Assembly (NCBI RefSeq): GCF_044377035.1
Contig: NZ_JBILJW010000006.1
Coordinates: 1 to 64,000 of the forward strand
Source: Silanimonas sp044377035
GTDB lineage: Bacteria > Pseudomonadota > Gammaproteobacteria > Xanthomonadales > Xanthomonadaceae
Direction of reading: 5' to 3'
Length of the DNA stretch: 64,000 nucleotides
Made by a program: the position numbers and the translations under genes. Every line of letters begins with the position of its first letter. The stretch's first letter is position 1. Positions 54,591 through 64,000 of this stretch are shown here, piece after piece. The notes below the pieces were generated by a model. That model was not told the DNA's origin and did no database searches. It worked only from the letters and a program-made list of their open reading frames with translations.

Positions 54591-57500
54591 TTGTTCCCAT
54601 CGCCGCTGCCTGTGCTCCGACCTCCACGCCCATGCCCGACCTTGCAGACCCTGCGCTGCCTCGCGCTGGGCGCTACGTGGGCGTGCCTTGGGCTCGTGCT
54701 GGCGGCGCAGGCCGCCGCCATTGCCCCCGAGCCGTCCGCGGAGGCCTGGCAGACGCTCAATGAACCCCGCTTCGAGCCGGTGCAACCGCCGGGAGCCCCG
54801 CTCGAGGGTCCGATCCGCGGCATCGCCGAGGACGCCGACGGTCTGATCTGGGCCGTGTCCGGCGCCACGGTGTGGCGCTGGGACGGCTACCGGGCGGTCC
54901 GCGCGCGGCTGCGGGCCGAATCCGTGGGCGGCGTCGAGGAATCACCGGTCATGCAGACGGTGCGGGCGGACGCCGAGGGTGAACTCTGGGCGGGTGCCGC
55001 GCGCGGGGTCTTCCGCATCGACCGTCGATGGCCATCCCAGCCGGCCCTGGTGCCTGTGCCGATCGCGGGAGAGCCGCCGTCGGTGCTCTACATCGATTTT
55101 CCCAAGGACGCTGCCGACGCCGTCCGTGCCTACTTCGGCACCGTGGGCGCGGTGCTGTCCCTGCAGCGCGATGGCGGCGTGCAGTCGATGCCGATCCCCG
55201 ACGCCGGCCGGAACCGCCTTCACGCCTTGCGCGTGGACGCGGCCGGACGGGTGTGGGCAGGAACGACGTTCGGCCTGTTCCGGCGGTCGACGGACGCTTC
55301 CGGGCCGCGTTGGTTGCCGCAGGTGCTACCGGTGCCCGAGGCGCGGATCGCCGCGCTCGAGGCCGATTCCGACGGGCGGCTCTGGATCGGCACGGCGCAC
55401 GACGGCTTGTACTCCTTGGAACCGGACGGCTCGGTGCGGGCCTGGGCCTGGCCTGACGGCGTCCAGATCCGGCCGCGCATCTTCGCGATGGCTGCGGTGC
55501 GGCCCGGGGAATTGTGGGTCGGCACCTTCGGGCACGGCGTGTGGTCGCTCGACACCGCGAACGGGGGCTGGACGCGGCTGCAGCACGACCGGTCCCGCCG
55601 CGGCAGCCTCGATGACGACAACGTCTGGACGCTGTTCGCCGATTCGCGGGGCTTGGGGTGGGTGGGCACCGCCACCGGCCTGCAATGGGGCAACCCCGGG
55701 CAACGCCAGTTCCTGAACCTGCCACTGGCCCCGGAGACGGATGCCCCGCAATCGCGGATGCGCGCGCATGGCCTGGCGCCAGCGGGGCAGGGCCTGTGGC
55801 TGGGCACGAACGCGGGCCGCCTGCGGCATGTGGGCGTCGCGTCGCCCCGAGAGACCGAAGCGTCCCTGGCGGCCCTCTGGGGCAGCGGGAGCGGACCCGC
55901 CGGGGCCATGGAACTGGTCGCGCCCATCGGCGCGGGGCGCTGGGTGCTCGGCAGCGACTGGCGCACCGTGCTGGCGGAGCCGGGACGCGATCGTGTGCGA
56001 CCGCTGCAGCCCGCGGCGCGCGGGGGCGCCACGTACACCAGTGCCGTGGCGTCGTGGGACGGGGCCTGGTGGCTGGCCGGACCCGACGGCCTCTGGCGCG
56101 TCCCGCTCACGGACGACGGCGAACCCCGGCTCGACGAGGCGCGCAACCTGCTGGCCGATGCCGTGGGAGAGCGGCGAGTGTCCAGCCTGTTGGCGACGCC
56201 GGGCACCCTCTGGCTCGGCACGTGGAGCGGGCTCGCCCGCCTTGATCTGGGCGGCGACACCGTGCGCGCGGTGCCTGTGGCCGAGCTCGACGGCCACTTC
56301 CTCACCACGATGCTGGCCGATGCGCGGGGGCGGCTCTGGGTCGGAACCTCGGCGGGCGGCGTCTTCCATGCGCCGATGGCCGAGGTGGGCGCGGCCGAGG
56401 CGTGGGGTCGGATCGACGAAGCGAGCGGACTGCCGGGCAACAGCGTGGGCGTGCTGCTCGAAGATTTCGGCGGGCGCGTCTGGGCGAGCACTTCGCGGGG
56501 CTTGGCGCGCATCGATCTGTCATCCATGCGGGTGCGCGCCTTCCGTCCCGACCAGGGCGCTGCGGCCGCGCCCTACGTCCGCCGTTCCGGCACCGTCCTG
56601 CCCGGTGGCGAACTCGTCTTCGGTGGCACCGAGGCCCTCACCGTCGTTCTGCCCCAGACAGTTGTGGACCCCAGCCCTCGCGCCTTGCCCGACCTCGTGT
56701 TGACCGACATCGCCGCCAGCGAAGACGAGCCGTCGCCGCTGTTCGACCCGGCGACGTCGGACTCGCGCGCCCGGTTGCGCGTGCCGCCGGGCGTATCCCG
56801 CATCGCGCTGGAGTTCGCGGCCCCGGTGTATGTCGGGGCCGATGGCCTTCGCTACCGATACCGCCTGCAAGGCTGGGACGAGCGCTGGTCGGAGGTGGAT
56901 GCCGGACACCGCGTGGCCGCGTTCACCCGCATCGCGCCCGGCAGCTACCGCTTCGACGTCGAGGTTGCCGAACCCGCCGGGCCTTGGCAGGACCGCGGCC
57001 TGTCGATCGACGTCGACGTGATCCCGGCCTGGCACCAGCATCGTGGGTTCCACGCCGCGCTCGTCCTGGCCCTCCTGACGGTCGTCGCCGGTGCAGTGCA
57101 GTGGCGGGCCCGCCTGCTGCGCGAGCGCGCCCGTGATCTGGAGCGCATGGTCGAAGCGCGCACCGCGGCGCTGGCCACCGCGAATGCCGAGCTCGAGCAG
57201 GCCCATCGCGCGGTGGAGGAGGCCAGCCTCACGGATCCGCTGACCGGCCTGCACAACCGCCGCTTCCTCTGGCGCCACATCGATGCCGACGTGGCCCTCG
57301 CGCTGCGCAGCCGCTATGGCGGCGACGAGAGCGGACGCGACCCCAGCGACCTGTTGTTCTTCCTCGTCGACATCGACCATTTCAAGCGCATCAACGACCA
57401 GCACGGCCACGCTGTCGGCGACCTCGTCCTGGTCGAGATGGGGCGCCGCTTGCGTAGCGTGTTCCGCGAATCGGACCACGTCGTGCGCTGGGGCGGCGAG

Positions 57501-57866
57501 GAGTTCCTCGGCGTCGCGCGTGGCGCGCAGCGCGAGGACGGGCCGCGCGTGGCCGAGCGGATCCGTGCTGCGGTGGCTGAAAGCCCGTTTCCGCTGCCCG
57601 GTGCTGGTGAGCTCGCGGTGCGATGTTCGGTGGGTTTCGCGGCGCTGCCGCTGGTGGCGGCCGACCACCACGCGTTCGGCTGGGAAGACACCGTGGCCAT
57701 CGCCGACGAAGCGCTGTACGAGGCCAAGGCCGCCGGGCGCGACGGCTGGGCCGGTTTCGAGGAATCCGGCGAATCGGTCGATGCGCGCGATCTTGCCGCC
57801 CTCCGGCTGCGCAGCATCCGGGCCACGGCGGTTCGGGGCCTGGTGCTGAGGCGTTCGGCGCGCTGA
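54591..57866 (+). CDS. propeller-type sensor diguanylate cyclase, second copy
   Basis: 1091 residues from a TTG; GTG at 54612 is the main alternative and neither has a clear ribosome-binding site. Signal/anchor (about 25-46), a periplasmic two-component propeller with repeats such as GLIWAVSGATVWRWDG, GRLWIGTAHDG and GRLWVGTSAGG, a Y_Y_Y-type domain (about 735-800), a membrane segment (about 820-840), a coiled coil and a GGDEF domain with GGEEF at 968-972 and RESD five residues earlier. Same architecture as the gene at 34.4 kb, and the GGDEF domains are close (FRxSDHxVRWGGEEFL in both). It should make cyclic di-GMP on sensing a periplasmic ligand. Confidence 0.87.
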   Translation: MFPSPLPVLRPPRPCPTLQTLRCLALGATWACLGLVLAAQAAAIAPEPSAEAWQTLNEPRFEPVQPPGAPLEGPIRGIAEDADGLIWAVSGATVWRWDGYRAVRARLRAESVGGVEESPVMQTVRADAEGELWAGAARGVFRIDRRWPSQPALVPVPIAGEPPSVLYIDFPKDAADAVRAYFGTVGAVLSLQRDGGVQSMPIPDAGRNRLHALRVDAAGRVWAGTTFGLFRRSTDASGPRWLPQVLPVPEARIAALEADSDGRLWIGTAHDGLYSLEPDGSVRAWAWPDGVQIRPRIFAMAAVRPGELWVGTFGHGVWSLDTANGGWTRLQHDRSRRGSLDDDNVWTLFADSRGLGWVGTATGLQWGNPGQRQFLNLPLAPETDAPQSRMRAHGLAPAGQGLWLGTNAGRLRHVGVASPRETEASLAALWGSGSGPAGAMELVAPIGAGRWVLGSDWRTVLAEPGRDRVRPLQPAARGGATYTSAVASWDGAWWLAGPDGLWRVPLTDDGEPRLDEARNLLADAVGERRVSSLLATPGTLWLGTWSGLARLDLGGDTVRAVPVAELDGHFLTTMLADARGRLWVGTSAGGVFHAPMAEVGAAEAWGRIDEASGLPGNSVGVLLEDFGGRVWASTSRGLARIDLSSMRVRAFRPDQGAAAAPYVRRSGTVLPGGELVFGGTEALTVVLPQTVVDPSPRALPDLVLTDIAASEDEPSPLFDPATSDSRARLRVPPGVSRIALEFAAPVYVGADGLRYRYRLQGWDERWSEVDAGHRVAAFTRIAPGSYRFDVEVAEPAGPWQDRGLSIDVDVIPAWHQHRGFHAALVLALLTVVAGAVQWRARLLRERARDLERMVEARTAALATANAELEQAHRAVEEASLTDPLTGLHNRRFLWRHIDADVALALRSRYGGDESGRDPSDLLFFLVDIDHFKRINDQHGHAVGDLVLVEMGRRLRSVFRESDHVVRWGGEEFLGVARGAQREDGPRVAERIRAAVAESPFPLPGAGELAVRCSVGFAALPLVAADHHAFGWEDTVAIADEALYEAKAAGRDGWAGFEESGESVDARDLAALRLRSIRATAVRGLVLRRSAR

Positions 57867-57884
57867 TCCCGGCGGAGCGCGAAG

Positions 57885-57914
57885 AAAAAACGGCCCGGCG
57901 AGGACCGGGCCGTT
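57885..57914 (-). terminator. terminator of the intact M13 peptidase gene
   Basis: AACGGCCCGG (57889-57898) pairs with CCGGGCCGTT (57905-57914), 10 bp. On the minus strand it is followed by a T-run (TTTTTT, counting the stem end), a good intrinsic terminator; on the plus strand it can also end the propeller-GGDEF transcript. Confidence 0.75.
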
Positions 57915-57959
57915 GGAGTCCGCCGGCACGAGGAGGGCCGGCGGAAAGGGGAGACGCAC

Positions 57960-60059
57960 TTACCAGATGGCGATGCGCTGCGGTTCCGGACGCACCATCG
58001 GGTCGCCGTCCTTGCAGCCGAACGCCGCGGCGAAGGTCGGCATGTTGCTCGGCGCTCCGTTGGCGCGGAAGCGGGCCGGGGCGTGCGAGTCGGTCACGAG
58101 GCGGACGTTGAGTTCCTTGTCGGTGTAGTTGCGACGCCACACCGTGGCCCAGTTGCCGAAGAAGCGCTGGTCCTGCGTCAGGCCGTCGACCATCGGGTCG
58201 GCATAGCCCTGGCCCTGCGCGGCGAGCATGGCGGCGTGCGCCACCGTCAGGCCGCCGAGGTCGGCGATGTTCTCGCCCAGCGTCAGGTTGCCGTTGACGT
58301 TCTTGCCGGCCAGCGCCTCGTAGGCGTCGAACTGCTCGACCAGCATCGTCGTCTTGCCCTTGAAGCCTTCGGCGTCCGCCGGCTGCCACCAGTTGGCGAA
58401 GCTGCCCTTGGCGTCGAAGCGCGAGCCCTGGTCGTCGTAGCCGTGGATCATCTCGTGGCCGATGACCGCGCCGATGCCGCCGTAGTTCAGCGCCGGATCG
58501 GCCTTCGGATCGAAGAACGGCGGCTGCAGGATCGCCGCCGGGAACACGATCTCGTTCATCAGCGGGTTGTAGTAGGCGTTCACCGTCTGCGGCGTCATGC
58601 CCCACTCGCCGCGGTCCTTCGGCTGGCCGATCTTCGACATCGCATCGGCATGGTTGAACTTCGACGCGGCGATGATGTTGCCGACGTAGCTGTCGCGCGT
58701 GGTCGCGAGGCCCGCCCAATCGCGCCATTCGTCCGGGTAGCCGATCTTCGGCGTGAAGCTGGCCCACTTCTCGAGCGCCTTGGCCTTGGTTTCCGGCGTC
58801 ATCCACTCGAGCGCCTCGATGCGCGCCTTCAGCGCGGCCGAGAGGTTGCCGACCAGGGTTTCCATCTGTGCCTTGCTTTCGGCCGGGAAGGCGACGTCGA
58901 CGTACAGCTCGCCCAGCGCTTCGCCGACCGTGCCGTTGACGGTGTCGAGCACGCGCTTCCAGCGCTCCTTCTGCTCCTGCTGGCCGCGCAGCGTCTTGCC
59001 GTAGAAGGCGAAGTTCTGGTCGGCGAAGGCCTTGGGCAGGAAGGGCGCGAGGCCGTCGAGCGTGTGGAAGCGGAAGTAGGCCTTCCAGTCCTCCATCGGC
59101 ACCGAGGCGAACATGCCGTCGAGGGTCTTGAAGAAGTCGGGGTTCGACAGCGAGAACTGCGCCGGGCGGGCCACGCCGTTGGCGTCGAACCAGGCGCCCC
59201 AGTCGAAGGCCGGCGTGATGGCGTTGGCCGCGTCGATGCTCACCGGGTTGTAGTACTTCGAGACGTCGCGCGAGAGCTCCTCGCTCGAATACGTCACCTT
59301 GGCCAATGCGGTCTCGATGGCGAGGACCTGCGCGGCCTGCGCGGCGGCGGTCGCTTCGTCGGTGCCAGCGAGCTTCAGCATCGCGGCGATGTGCGCCTGG
59401 TAGGCCTCGCGCTCGGCCTTGTGCGTGTCGCCTTCGTAATAGCTCTTGTCGGGCAGGCCGAGGCCGCCCGGCACGGCGTAGCCGATGACCTTCGAGCTGT
59501 CCTGGAAGTCGGATTCGCCGCCGAAGCCGACGAGGTTCATGCGGCCTTGGCTGGCCGCGTTGCGCAGGTAGGCGGGCAGGTCGGTCGGCGCCGCCAGCGC
59601 GTCGATCTCGGCCAGCAGCGGCTGGACGGGCGTGAGACCCGCGGCCTCGATGGCCGCCTCGTCCATGCCGGTGGCGTACAGGTCGCCGATGAGCTTGTGC
59701 GTTCCGGTGGCGGCGCTCATCGCGGCCGCGGCTTCGACGATCTGCTTCTGCGTGTAGAGCGAGCGCTCGGCGAGCATCTCGAAGCTGCCCCAGGTGGTGC
59801 GGTCGCCCGGCACCGGATTGGCGGCGAGCCAGCGGCCGTTGACGTGCGCGTTGAGGTCAGCGCACGCCGGGGTGGCCGGATCGAGATCGGTCTGGGCGAA
59901 GGAGGCCATCGGCGGCAGCAGGCTGGCGTCGATGCTCAGGCTGGGCGCGGCGGGTTCGACCGCGGCGGCGGCCGGCGGGGCCTCGGGTGCCTTCGAGCAG
60001 GCGGCAAGGAGGATCGTGCCGAGGGCGAGCGCCAGGGGCTTGAGGGCGGGCGTTTTCAT
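57960..60059 (-). CDS. M13 family metallopeptidase, lipoprotein
   Basis: 699 residues. Lipobox LAAC (C21) predicts an outer- or inner-membrane-anchored periplasmic lipoprotein. The M13 catalytic set is complete: NAYYNP, HEMIH (535-539), and GENIADLGG with zinc ligand E596; CADLNAHVNGRWLAANP opens the mature domain. Neprilysin-like oligopeptidase, zinc-dependent, acting on peptides. Compare the degenerate homologue at 48877-50754. Divergent from the TonB-dependent receptor, with a 185-base gap. Confidence 0.93.
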   Translation of the reverse strand: MKTPALKPLALALGTILLAACSKAPEAPPAAAAVEPAAPSLSIDASLLPPMASFAQTDLDPATPACADLNAHVNGRWLAANPVPGDRTTWGSFEMLAERSLYTQKQIVEAAAAMSAATGTHKLIGDLYATGMDEAAIEAAGLTPVQPLLAEIDALAAPTDLPAYLRNAASQGRMNLVGFGGESDFQDSSKVIGYAVPGGLGLPDKSYYEGDTHKAEREAYQAHIAAMLKLAGTDEATAAAQAAQVLAIETALAKVTYSSEELSRDVSKYYNPVSIDAANAITPAFDWGAWFDANGVARPAQFSLSNPDFFKTLDGMFASVPMEDWKAYFRFHTLDGLAPFLPKAFADQNFAFYGKTLRGQQEQKERWKRVLDTVNGTVGEALGELYVDVAFPAESKAQMETLVGNLSAALKARIEALEWMTPETKAKALEKWASFTPKIGYPDEWRDWAGLATTRDSYVGNIIAASKFNHADAMSKIGQPKDRGEWGMTPQTVNAYYNPLMNEIVFPAAILQPPFFDPKADPALNYGGIGAVIGHEMIHGYDDQGSRFDAKGSFANWWQPADAEGFKGKTTMLVEQFDAYEALAGKNVNGNLTLGENIADLGGLTVAHAAMLAAQGQGYADPMVDGLTQDQRFFGNWATVWRRNYTDKELNVRLVTDSHAPARFRANGAPSNMPTFAAAFGCKDGDPMVRPEPQRIAIW

Positions 60060-60244
60060 GGATGACGGCTCAGGAGCGGGCTCAGGGCCCGGAAGGCCGC
60101 CATGCTGCGCCCGCGCCTCCGGGGGGACGTGTGCCGATCGTCATGACGCACCCTTCACGTCCATGACAAGGTGCGCGGCTTGCCATCCTCCTGTAACGCA
60201 AGCGCCACAGACTCCCGCGGATTCCCGCACCCGGACGTCCCGTG

Positions 60245-63200
60245 ATGAAGCGCTCCACCGCCCTTGCCCTGTCGTCGATGGCCCTCGCCATCAAGCTCGC
60301 CCTCGTACCCGTGCACGCCCAGTCGCCGGCCACCGGCGCGGTCGTCCAGACGCAGCCGCGGGGTGCGGCGCAGGTGTGGGTTTACGCCTACCGGGCCGGC
60401 CAGCCGGCCTCGGGCGTGGAGGCCAAGCTCGGCGCCCGCGTGTTGGGTGTGACCTCGGCGCAGGGCGTGGTGGGCGGCGCCGTGACCACCGGCCCGCAGA
60501 CGCTGATCGTCCGTGATGGCCAGCGCGAGGTCGCGATCGACCTCGATCTCGCCGCCGGCGAGCAGGTCCAGATCGCCCTCCAGTTCGTGCCGGGGCGCGC
60601 CCCGGCCTACACCCTGAAGAGCTCGGTCAAGGGCACGACCACGGTCGACCTGGCCGCGCGCGAGGCTGCAGCTGCCGCCGCGGCACAGGCCGCCCCGGTC
60701 ACCGCCGGTGCCGATGCCGCTGCTCCGGCTGATGCCGAGGGTGCCGCGCCAGGCGGCACGGCCACGCTCGACGCGATCAACGTCGCCGGCGAAGCCGTGC
60801 GTGTCGATGACCAGGCGGCCTACGTCGACCTGGAGCGCATGTCGGTGTCGGTCGACGACACGCTCTCCATCGAACAGATCACCCGCGCCGGCGACAGCGA
60901 TGCCGCCGTCGCCCTGCGGCGCGTGACCGGCCTCACGCTGGTCAACAGCCGCTTCATCTACGTGCGCGGCCTCGGCGAGCGCTACTCCTCGGTGCTGCTG
61001 AACGGCGCGTCGATCCCGTCGCCGGACCCGACCCGTCGCGTCATCCCGCTCGACCTGTTCCCGACCGACGTGCTCGAGGGCGTGGTCGTCCAGAAGACCT
61101 ACACGCCGGACATGCCCGGCGAGTTCGGCGGCGGCACGATCCAGCTGCGCACCAAGGCGATCCCGCTGCAGCCCTTCTTCCGCGCCTCGGTGACGGTGGG
61201 TGGCGAGCAGGGCACGACCTACAGCGACGGCCTGCGCTACGAGGGTGGCAACAACGACTGGACCGGCCGCGACCGCGACGCGCGTGATCCCGACACGACG
61301 CTCGACGCCGTGCGCAACGCCGGTGGCTTCTTCGCGGGCCAGAGCTTCGGCAACCCGAACGGCTTCACGCCGGCCCAGATCGAAGCCGTGGGCGAGCGCC
61401 TCGCTGGCAACAGCAGCTACGACCCCTACACGACGGAGATCGGCCCGGACCTCGGCGCCTCGATCGCCGGCGGCCAGCGTTTCGACCTCAGCGACGACGT
61501 GCGTTTCGGCATGCTTGGTTCGGTGCGTTACTCGCAGCAGTGGGACACGCAGGAGGAGACGCGCCGCTACCTGCAGGCCAGCAACGCTGGCCTCGTCATC
61601 CGCGATGAGACGCAGCTGATGGGCACCACGCGCGAGATCGACCTCTCGGCCTTCAGCGTGCTCGGCCTCGAACTGGGCAGTGACCACCGCTTCACGCTGA
61701 CCTCGATGCTGCTGCGCCAGACCGAGGACGAGGCCCGCGAGGAGACCGGCACCATCGACGCGCAGCAGCTGCAGCGCTACCGGCTGGAGTGGGTCGAGAA
61801 TTCGCTGCTCAGCCACCAGCTGGCCGGCCAGCACCGCATCCCCTTCTTCGCCGAGATGGCCGATTTCGACTGGCAGTACACGGATGCCGCCGCCCGCCGC
61901 TACGCGCCGAACACCCGCCAGTTCCGCTTCAACTTCGACGACAACGGCCGTCGCACGCTCTCGCAGTTCGGCGAGAGCAACGAGCAGACCTGGGCCAACC
62001 TCGACGACGACTCGCGCTCGCTCGACCTCGGCTTCAAGGCGCCGTTCGCATTCAACGAAGGCGCCACCTACGGCACGGTCGACCTCAACGCCGGACGCAC
62101 GCTCCGCGACCGCGACAGCTACATCCGCCGCTACGGCTTCGGGTTCCGCTTCAATGACGGCAACCTGTTCAACCAGGTGATCGGCCTGCCGGGCCTCGGC
62201 CAGATGCTGGTGCCGCAGTACATCGGCCCGAACGGCTTCGTGCTGCAGGAAGTGACCGCCGCCACCGACAACTACGTCGCCGAACAGCGCATCGACTACG
62301 TCGGCCTCGGCGTCGACGTCAGCTTCAATGATCGTTTCCGCATCAACGCCGGTGCCCGCTACGAGACCAACGACCAGTCGGTGAGCACCTTCTCGGTGCT
62401 GCAGGCCAACCAGCGCATCGACAGCCGCCTCGACGAGAGCGACGTGCTGCCGAGCTTCGGCGCCACCTGGATGATCGACGACGCCCAGCAGCTGCGCTTT
62501 GGCTGGAGCCGCACGCTGTCGCGGCCGGACTTCCGCGAGCTCTCGCCCGCGCCCTTCCTCGACCCGGTCCTCGACATCCTGACCTTCGGCAACCCGGACC
62601 TCGAGACGGCGAAGATCACCAACATCGACCTGCGCTGGGAGTACTACTTCTCGTCCGACGAGTCGCTGTCGGTGGCGCTGTTCCGCAAGGAGTTCGACAA
62701 GCCGATCGAGAAGCTGCTGCTGCCGGCCACCGGCTCGCTGCTGCAGACCTTGGCCAACGCCGAGTCGGCCACCAACCAGGGCATCGAGATCGACTACTTC
62801 CAGCGCATGGGCTGGGCCGACGGCTGGTTCGGCGACGTCGACATGGCCAACTGGTTCATCGCCGCGAACTACTCGTGGATCGACTCCGAGATCGTGCTCG
62901 ACCCGACGCGCGCCGGCGTCAGCACCAACCTCAACCGTCCGCTGGAAGGCCAGTCGCCGTACGTCGCGAACCTGCAGCTGGGCTACAGCAGCCCGGAAGG
63001 CACGCATGAGACGGCGCTGTCGTTCAACATGGCCGGCGAGCGCATCGTGCAGGTCGGTATCGACACCCAGCCGGACGTCTACGAGCAGCCGGCGGGCCAG
63101 CTCGACTTCAACTGGAAGTGGCAGTTCGCCCGCGACTGGTCGAGCCGCGTCCGCCTGCGCAACCTGCTGGACCCGTCGGTCGAGTTCCAGCAGGGCAACA

Positions 63201-63271
63201 TCAACATCCGCGAGTTCAAGCGTGGCCGCGAGATCGCGATCACGCTCGAGTGGTCGCCGAAGAAGGACTGA
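60245..63271 (+). CDS. TonB-dependent receptor
   Basis: 1008 residues from ATG 60245 (a GTG codon precedes it). Signal peptide (1-25), a short beta-rich N-terminal domain (about 30-125), an Ala-rich linker (about 140-175), a plug with VRGLGERYSSVLLNG and GEFGGGTIQLRTK, and a beta-barrel ending in a typical aromatic/charged C-terminus (ITLEWSPKKD). Family close to the xanthomonad receptors for carbohydrates and peptides; the ligand is unknown. A divergent peptidase gene next door makes peptide uptake plausible but unproven. No Pho-box-like repeat pair is seen upstream; a single 10-base palindrome CGTCATGACG (60139-60148) is present. Confidence 0.88.
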   Translation: MKRSTALALSSMALAIKLALVPVHAQSPATGAVVQTQPRGAAQVWVYAYRAGQPASGVEAKLGARVLGVTSAQGVVGGAVTTGPQTLIVRDGQREVAIDLDLAAGEQVQIALQFVPGRAPAYTLKSSVKGTTTVDLAAREAAAAAAAQAAPVTAGADAAAPADAEGAAPGGTATLDAINVAGEAVRVDDQAAYVDLERMSVSVDDTLSIEQITRAGDSDAAVALRRVTGLTLVNSRFIYVRGLGERYSSVLLNGASIPSPDPTRRVIPLDLFPTDVLEGVVVQKTYTPDMPGEFGGGTIQLRTKAIPLQPFFRASVTVGGEQGTTYSDGLRYEGGNNDWTGRDRDARDPDTTLDAVRNAGGFFAGQSFGNPNGFTPAQIEAVGERLAGNSSYDPYTTEIGPDLGASIAGGQRFDLSDDVRFGMLGSVRYSQQWDTQEETRRYLQASNAGLVIRDETQLMGTTREIDLSAFSVLGLELGSDHRFTLTSMLLRQTEDEAREETGTIDAQQLQRYRLEWVENSLLSHQLAGQHRIPFFAEMADFDWQYTDAAARRYAPNTRQFRFNFDDNGRRTLSQFGESNEQTWANLDDDSRSLDLGFKAPFAFNEGATYGTVDLNAGRTLRDRDSYIRRYGFGFRFNDGNLFNQVIGLPGLGQMLVPQYIGPNGFVLQEVTAATDNYVAEQRIDYVGLGVDVSFNDRFRINAGARYETNDQSVSTFSVLQANQRIDSRLDESDVLPSFGATWMIDDAQQLRFGWSRTLSRPDFRELSPAPFLDPVLDILTFGNPDLETAKITNIDLRWEYYFSSDESLSVALFRKEFDKPIEKLLLPATGSLLQTLANAESATNQGIEIDYFQRMGWADGWFGDVDMANWFIAANYSWIDSEIVLDPTRAGVSTNLNRPLEGQSPYVANLQLGYSSPEGTHETALSFNMAGERIVQVGIDTQPDVYEQPAGQLDFNWKWQFARDWSSRVRLRNLLDPSVEFQQGNINIREFKRGREIAITLEWSPKKD

Positions 63272-64000
63272 TCAGAAGCCGACGACGAGGTTCGTGGTGA
63301 ACAGGGTGTCGGTCTTCTCGATGCCCACCGGGACCTCGGTGGTGTGGCGCAGCTCGTAGCCGGCCTTGAGTGCGAGCCTCTCGCTCATCCGGACGCGCAG
63401 CGACAAGTCGTTCTGGATGAAGGTCGACCCGGAGCCCGTTTCGACCAGCACTTCGTTGGCGATGCGGGTCGTTGGCGAAAGTCGGTGCTTGAGGGTCAAC
63501 GAGCCGCGGACGATCGCGTCGGTCTCGGCATCGAACGCGGTGAGCACCGGCGGCGTGCCGACCAGCGCGTCGATCGGCTGGAAGCGGCGCGCACCCGGGC
63601 CGATTTCAGCGAGCAGCGAGGTCGCCCTGCGGTCGATCAAGCGGTAGCCGACACCGAGCGAGGCGATGCTCTGGTACTCGTACGAGGCGAAGTCGTCGCT
63701 CTCGTGGCGCAGCGTGCCGAACAGGTAGGCGCGCCGGGTGAAGTCGTAGCCGAGCTTCAGGCCGGCCTCGTAGCGGTTGGCCGAAAGCTGGTCGTCGGAT
63801 TCGGCGCGCAGCGCGGAGGCGTTGATACCGTAGAACCAGCGGTCCTCCTCGCGAAGGAAGGCGAACTTGCCGTTGATGGTCTCGCTGTCGGCATTGCCGC
63901 TGGCAATGGCAAGGCCGAATTCGGCCGTTCCCGACCAGCTGCGCTCCTCCTCGGCATGGGCAGCGAAGGGCAGGGCGGCGAGCAGGGCGAGGGCGAGGGA
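63272..64000 (-). CDS. DUF481 family outer membrane protein (5' end outside window)
   Basis: The last 242 residues of a DUF481 (YdiY-like) protein, an outer-membrane beta-barrel whose members are often salt-induced. The signal peptide end is visible (LLAALPFAAHA-EEE), then WSGTAEFGLAIASGNADSET and a run of alternating strands ending with TLFTTNLVVGF, the usual aromatic C-terminus. The start codon must lie just beyond base 64000. It converges with the TonB-dependent receptor with no gap: its stop abuts the receptor stop. Confidence 0.85.
   Translation of the reverse strand, partial: SLALALLAALPFAAHAEEERSWSGTAEFGLAIASGNADSETINGKFAFLREEDRWFYGINASALRAESDDQLSANRYEAGLKLGYDFTRRAYLFGTLRHESDDFASYEYQSIASLGVGYRLIDRRATSLLAEIGPGARRFQPIDALVGTPPVLTAFDAETDAIVRGSLTLKHRLSPTTRIANEVLVETGSGSTFIQNDLSLRVRMSERLALKAGYELRHTTEVPVGIEKTDTLFTTNLVVGF

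Noticed and set aside
60139..60148. CGTCATGACG palindrome upstream of the second TonB-dependent receptor, considered as a Pho-box
   Set aside because: It is a single 10-base palindrome without the 11-base direct repeat, so it does not support PhoB control.
60155..63007. A 950-codon minus-strand frame opposite the second TonB-dependent receptor
   Set aside because: Same reason: a compositional shadow of a real receptor on the plus strand.

Overview
The window is GC-rich, densely coded chromosomal DNA, most likely from a gammaproteobacterium of the Xanthomonadales (Lysobacterales) type. The assignment is inferred from gene content: a leader-thrABC operon, an Oar-like TonB-dependent receptor, a second large TonB-dependent receptor, a GbsR-cydAB unit, rapA, and several large periplasmic-propeller diguanylate cyclases. 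There is no rRNA, tRNA, CRISPR array, insertion sequence or prophage, and no gap longer than 300 bases without a gene. It reads as ordinary core chromosome with a few unusual modules.

Layout. 1-5.2 kb: end of a gamma-glutamyltransferase, a metallo-beta-lactamase-fold hydrolase, a DUF4920 protein, a Tat-exported PhoX-like protein, a MAPEG protein and an NhaC antiporter with a structured leader. 5.2-11.4 kb (minus): threonine operon with leader peptide/attenuator, thrA, thrB, thrC and a second threonine-synthase-like gene. 11.5-16.5 kb (minus): TPR diguanylate cyclase, class III aminotransferase, MsrA-thioredoxin-MsrB fusion lipoprotein. 16.7-20.1 kb: ABC-2 exporter with a DesKR-like two-component system. 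20.2-23.6 kb: orphan ABC ATPase and sodB facing grxD, an SDR-like protein and marC. 23.7-27.3 kb: Oar-like receptor behind two Pho-box-like sites. 27.3-34.3 kb: alcohol dehydrogenase (minus), a small membrane protein, queA-tgt, yajC-secD-secF. 34.4-42.4 kb: propeller-GGDEF protein, suhB (minus), trmJ, and a substrate-binding protein overlapping a GGDEF-EAL protein. 42.5-46 kb: ExoD, a CBS/CorC transporter, a small conserved protein, an alkyltransferase-like protein and a rhomboid protease. 46-50.8 kb (minus): a degenerate M13 peptidase coupled to rapA. 50.8-54.5 kb: GbsR regulator, cydA, cydB and a PCuAC copper-binding lipoprotein. 54.6-64 kb: second propeller-GGDEF protein, an intact M13 peptidase (minus), a TonB-dependent receptor, and a DUF481 protein cut by the window end.

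Themes. Cyclic-di-GMP signalling is heavy: four GGDEF proteins, three with intact product-inhibition sites, plus one GGDEF-EAL protein paired with its own periplasmic binding protein. Several loci carry visible regulatory structure: the thr attenuator with mutually exclusive hairpins, an nhaC leader whose hairpin covers the ribosome-binding site, Pho-box-like repeats before the Oar-like receptor, a palindrome before the GbsR gene, and a shared palindromic -10 between sodB and grxD. Two proteins have lost catalytic residues while keeping the family frame (the M13 homologue before rapA and the SDR after grxD).
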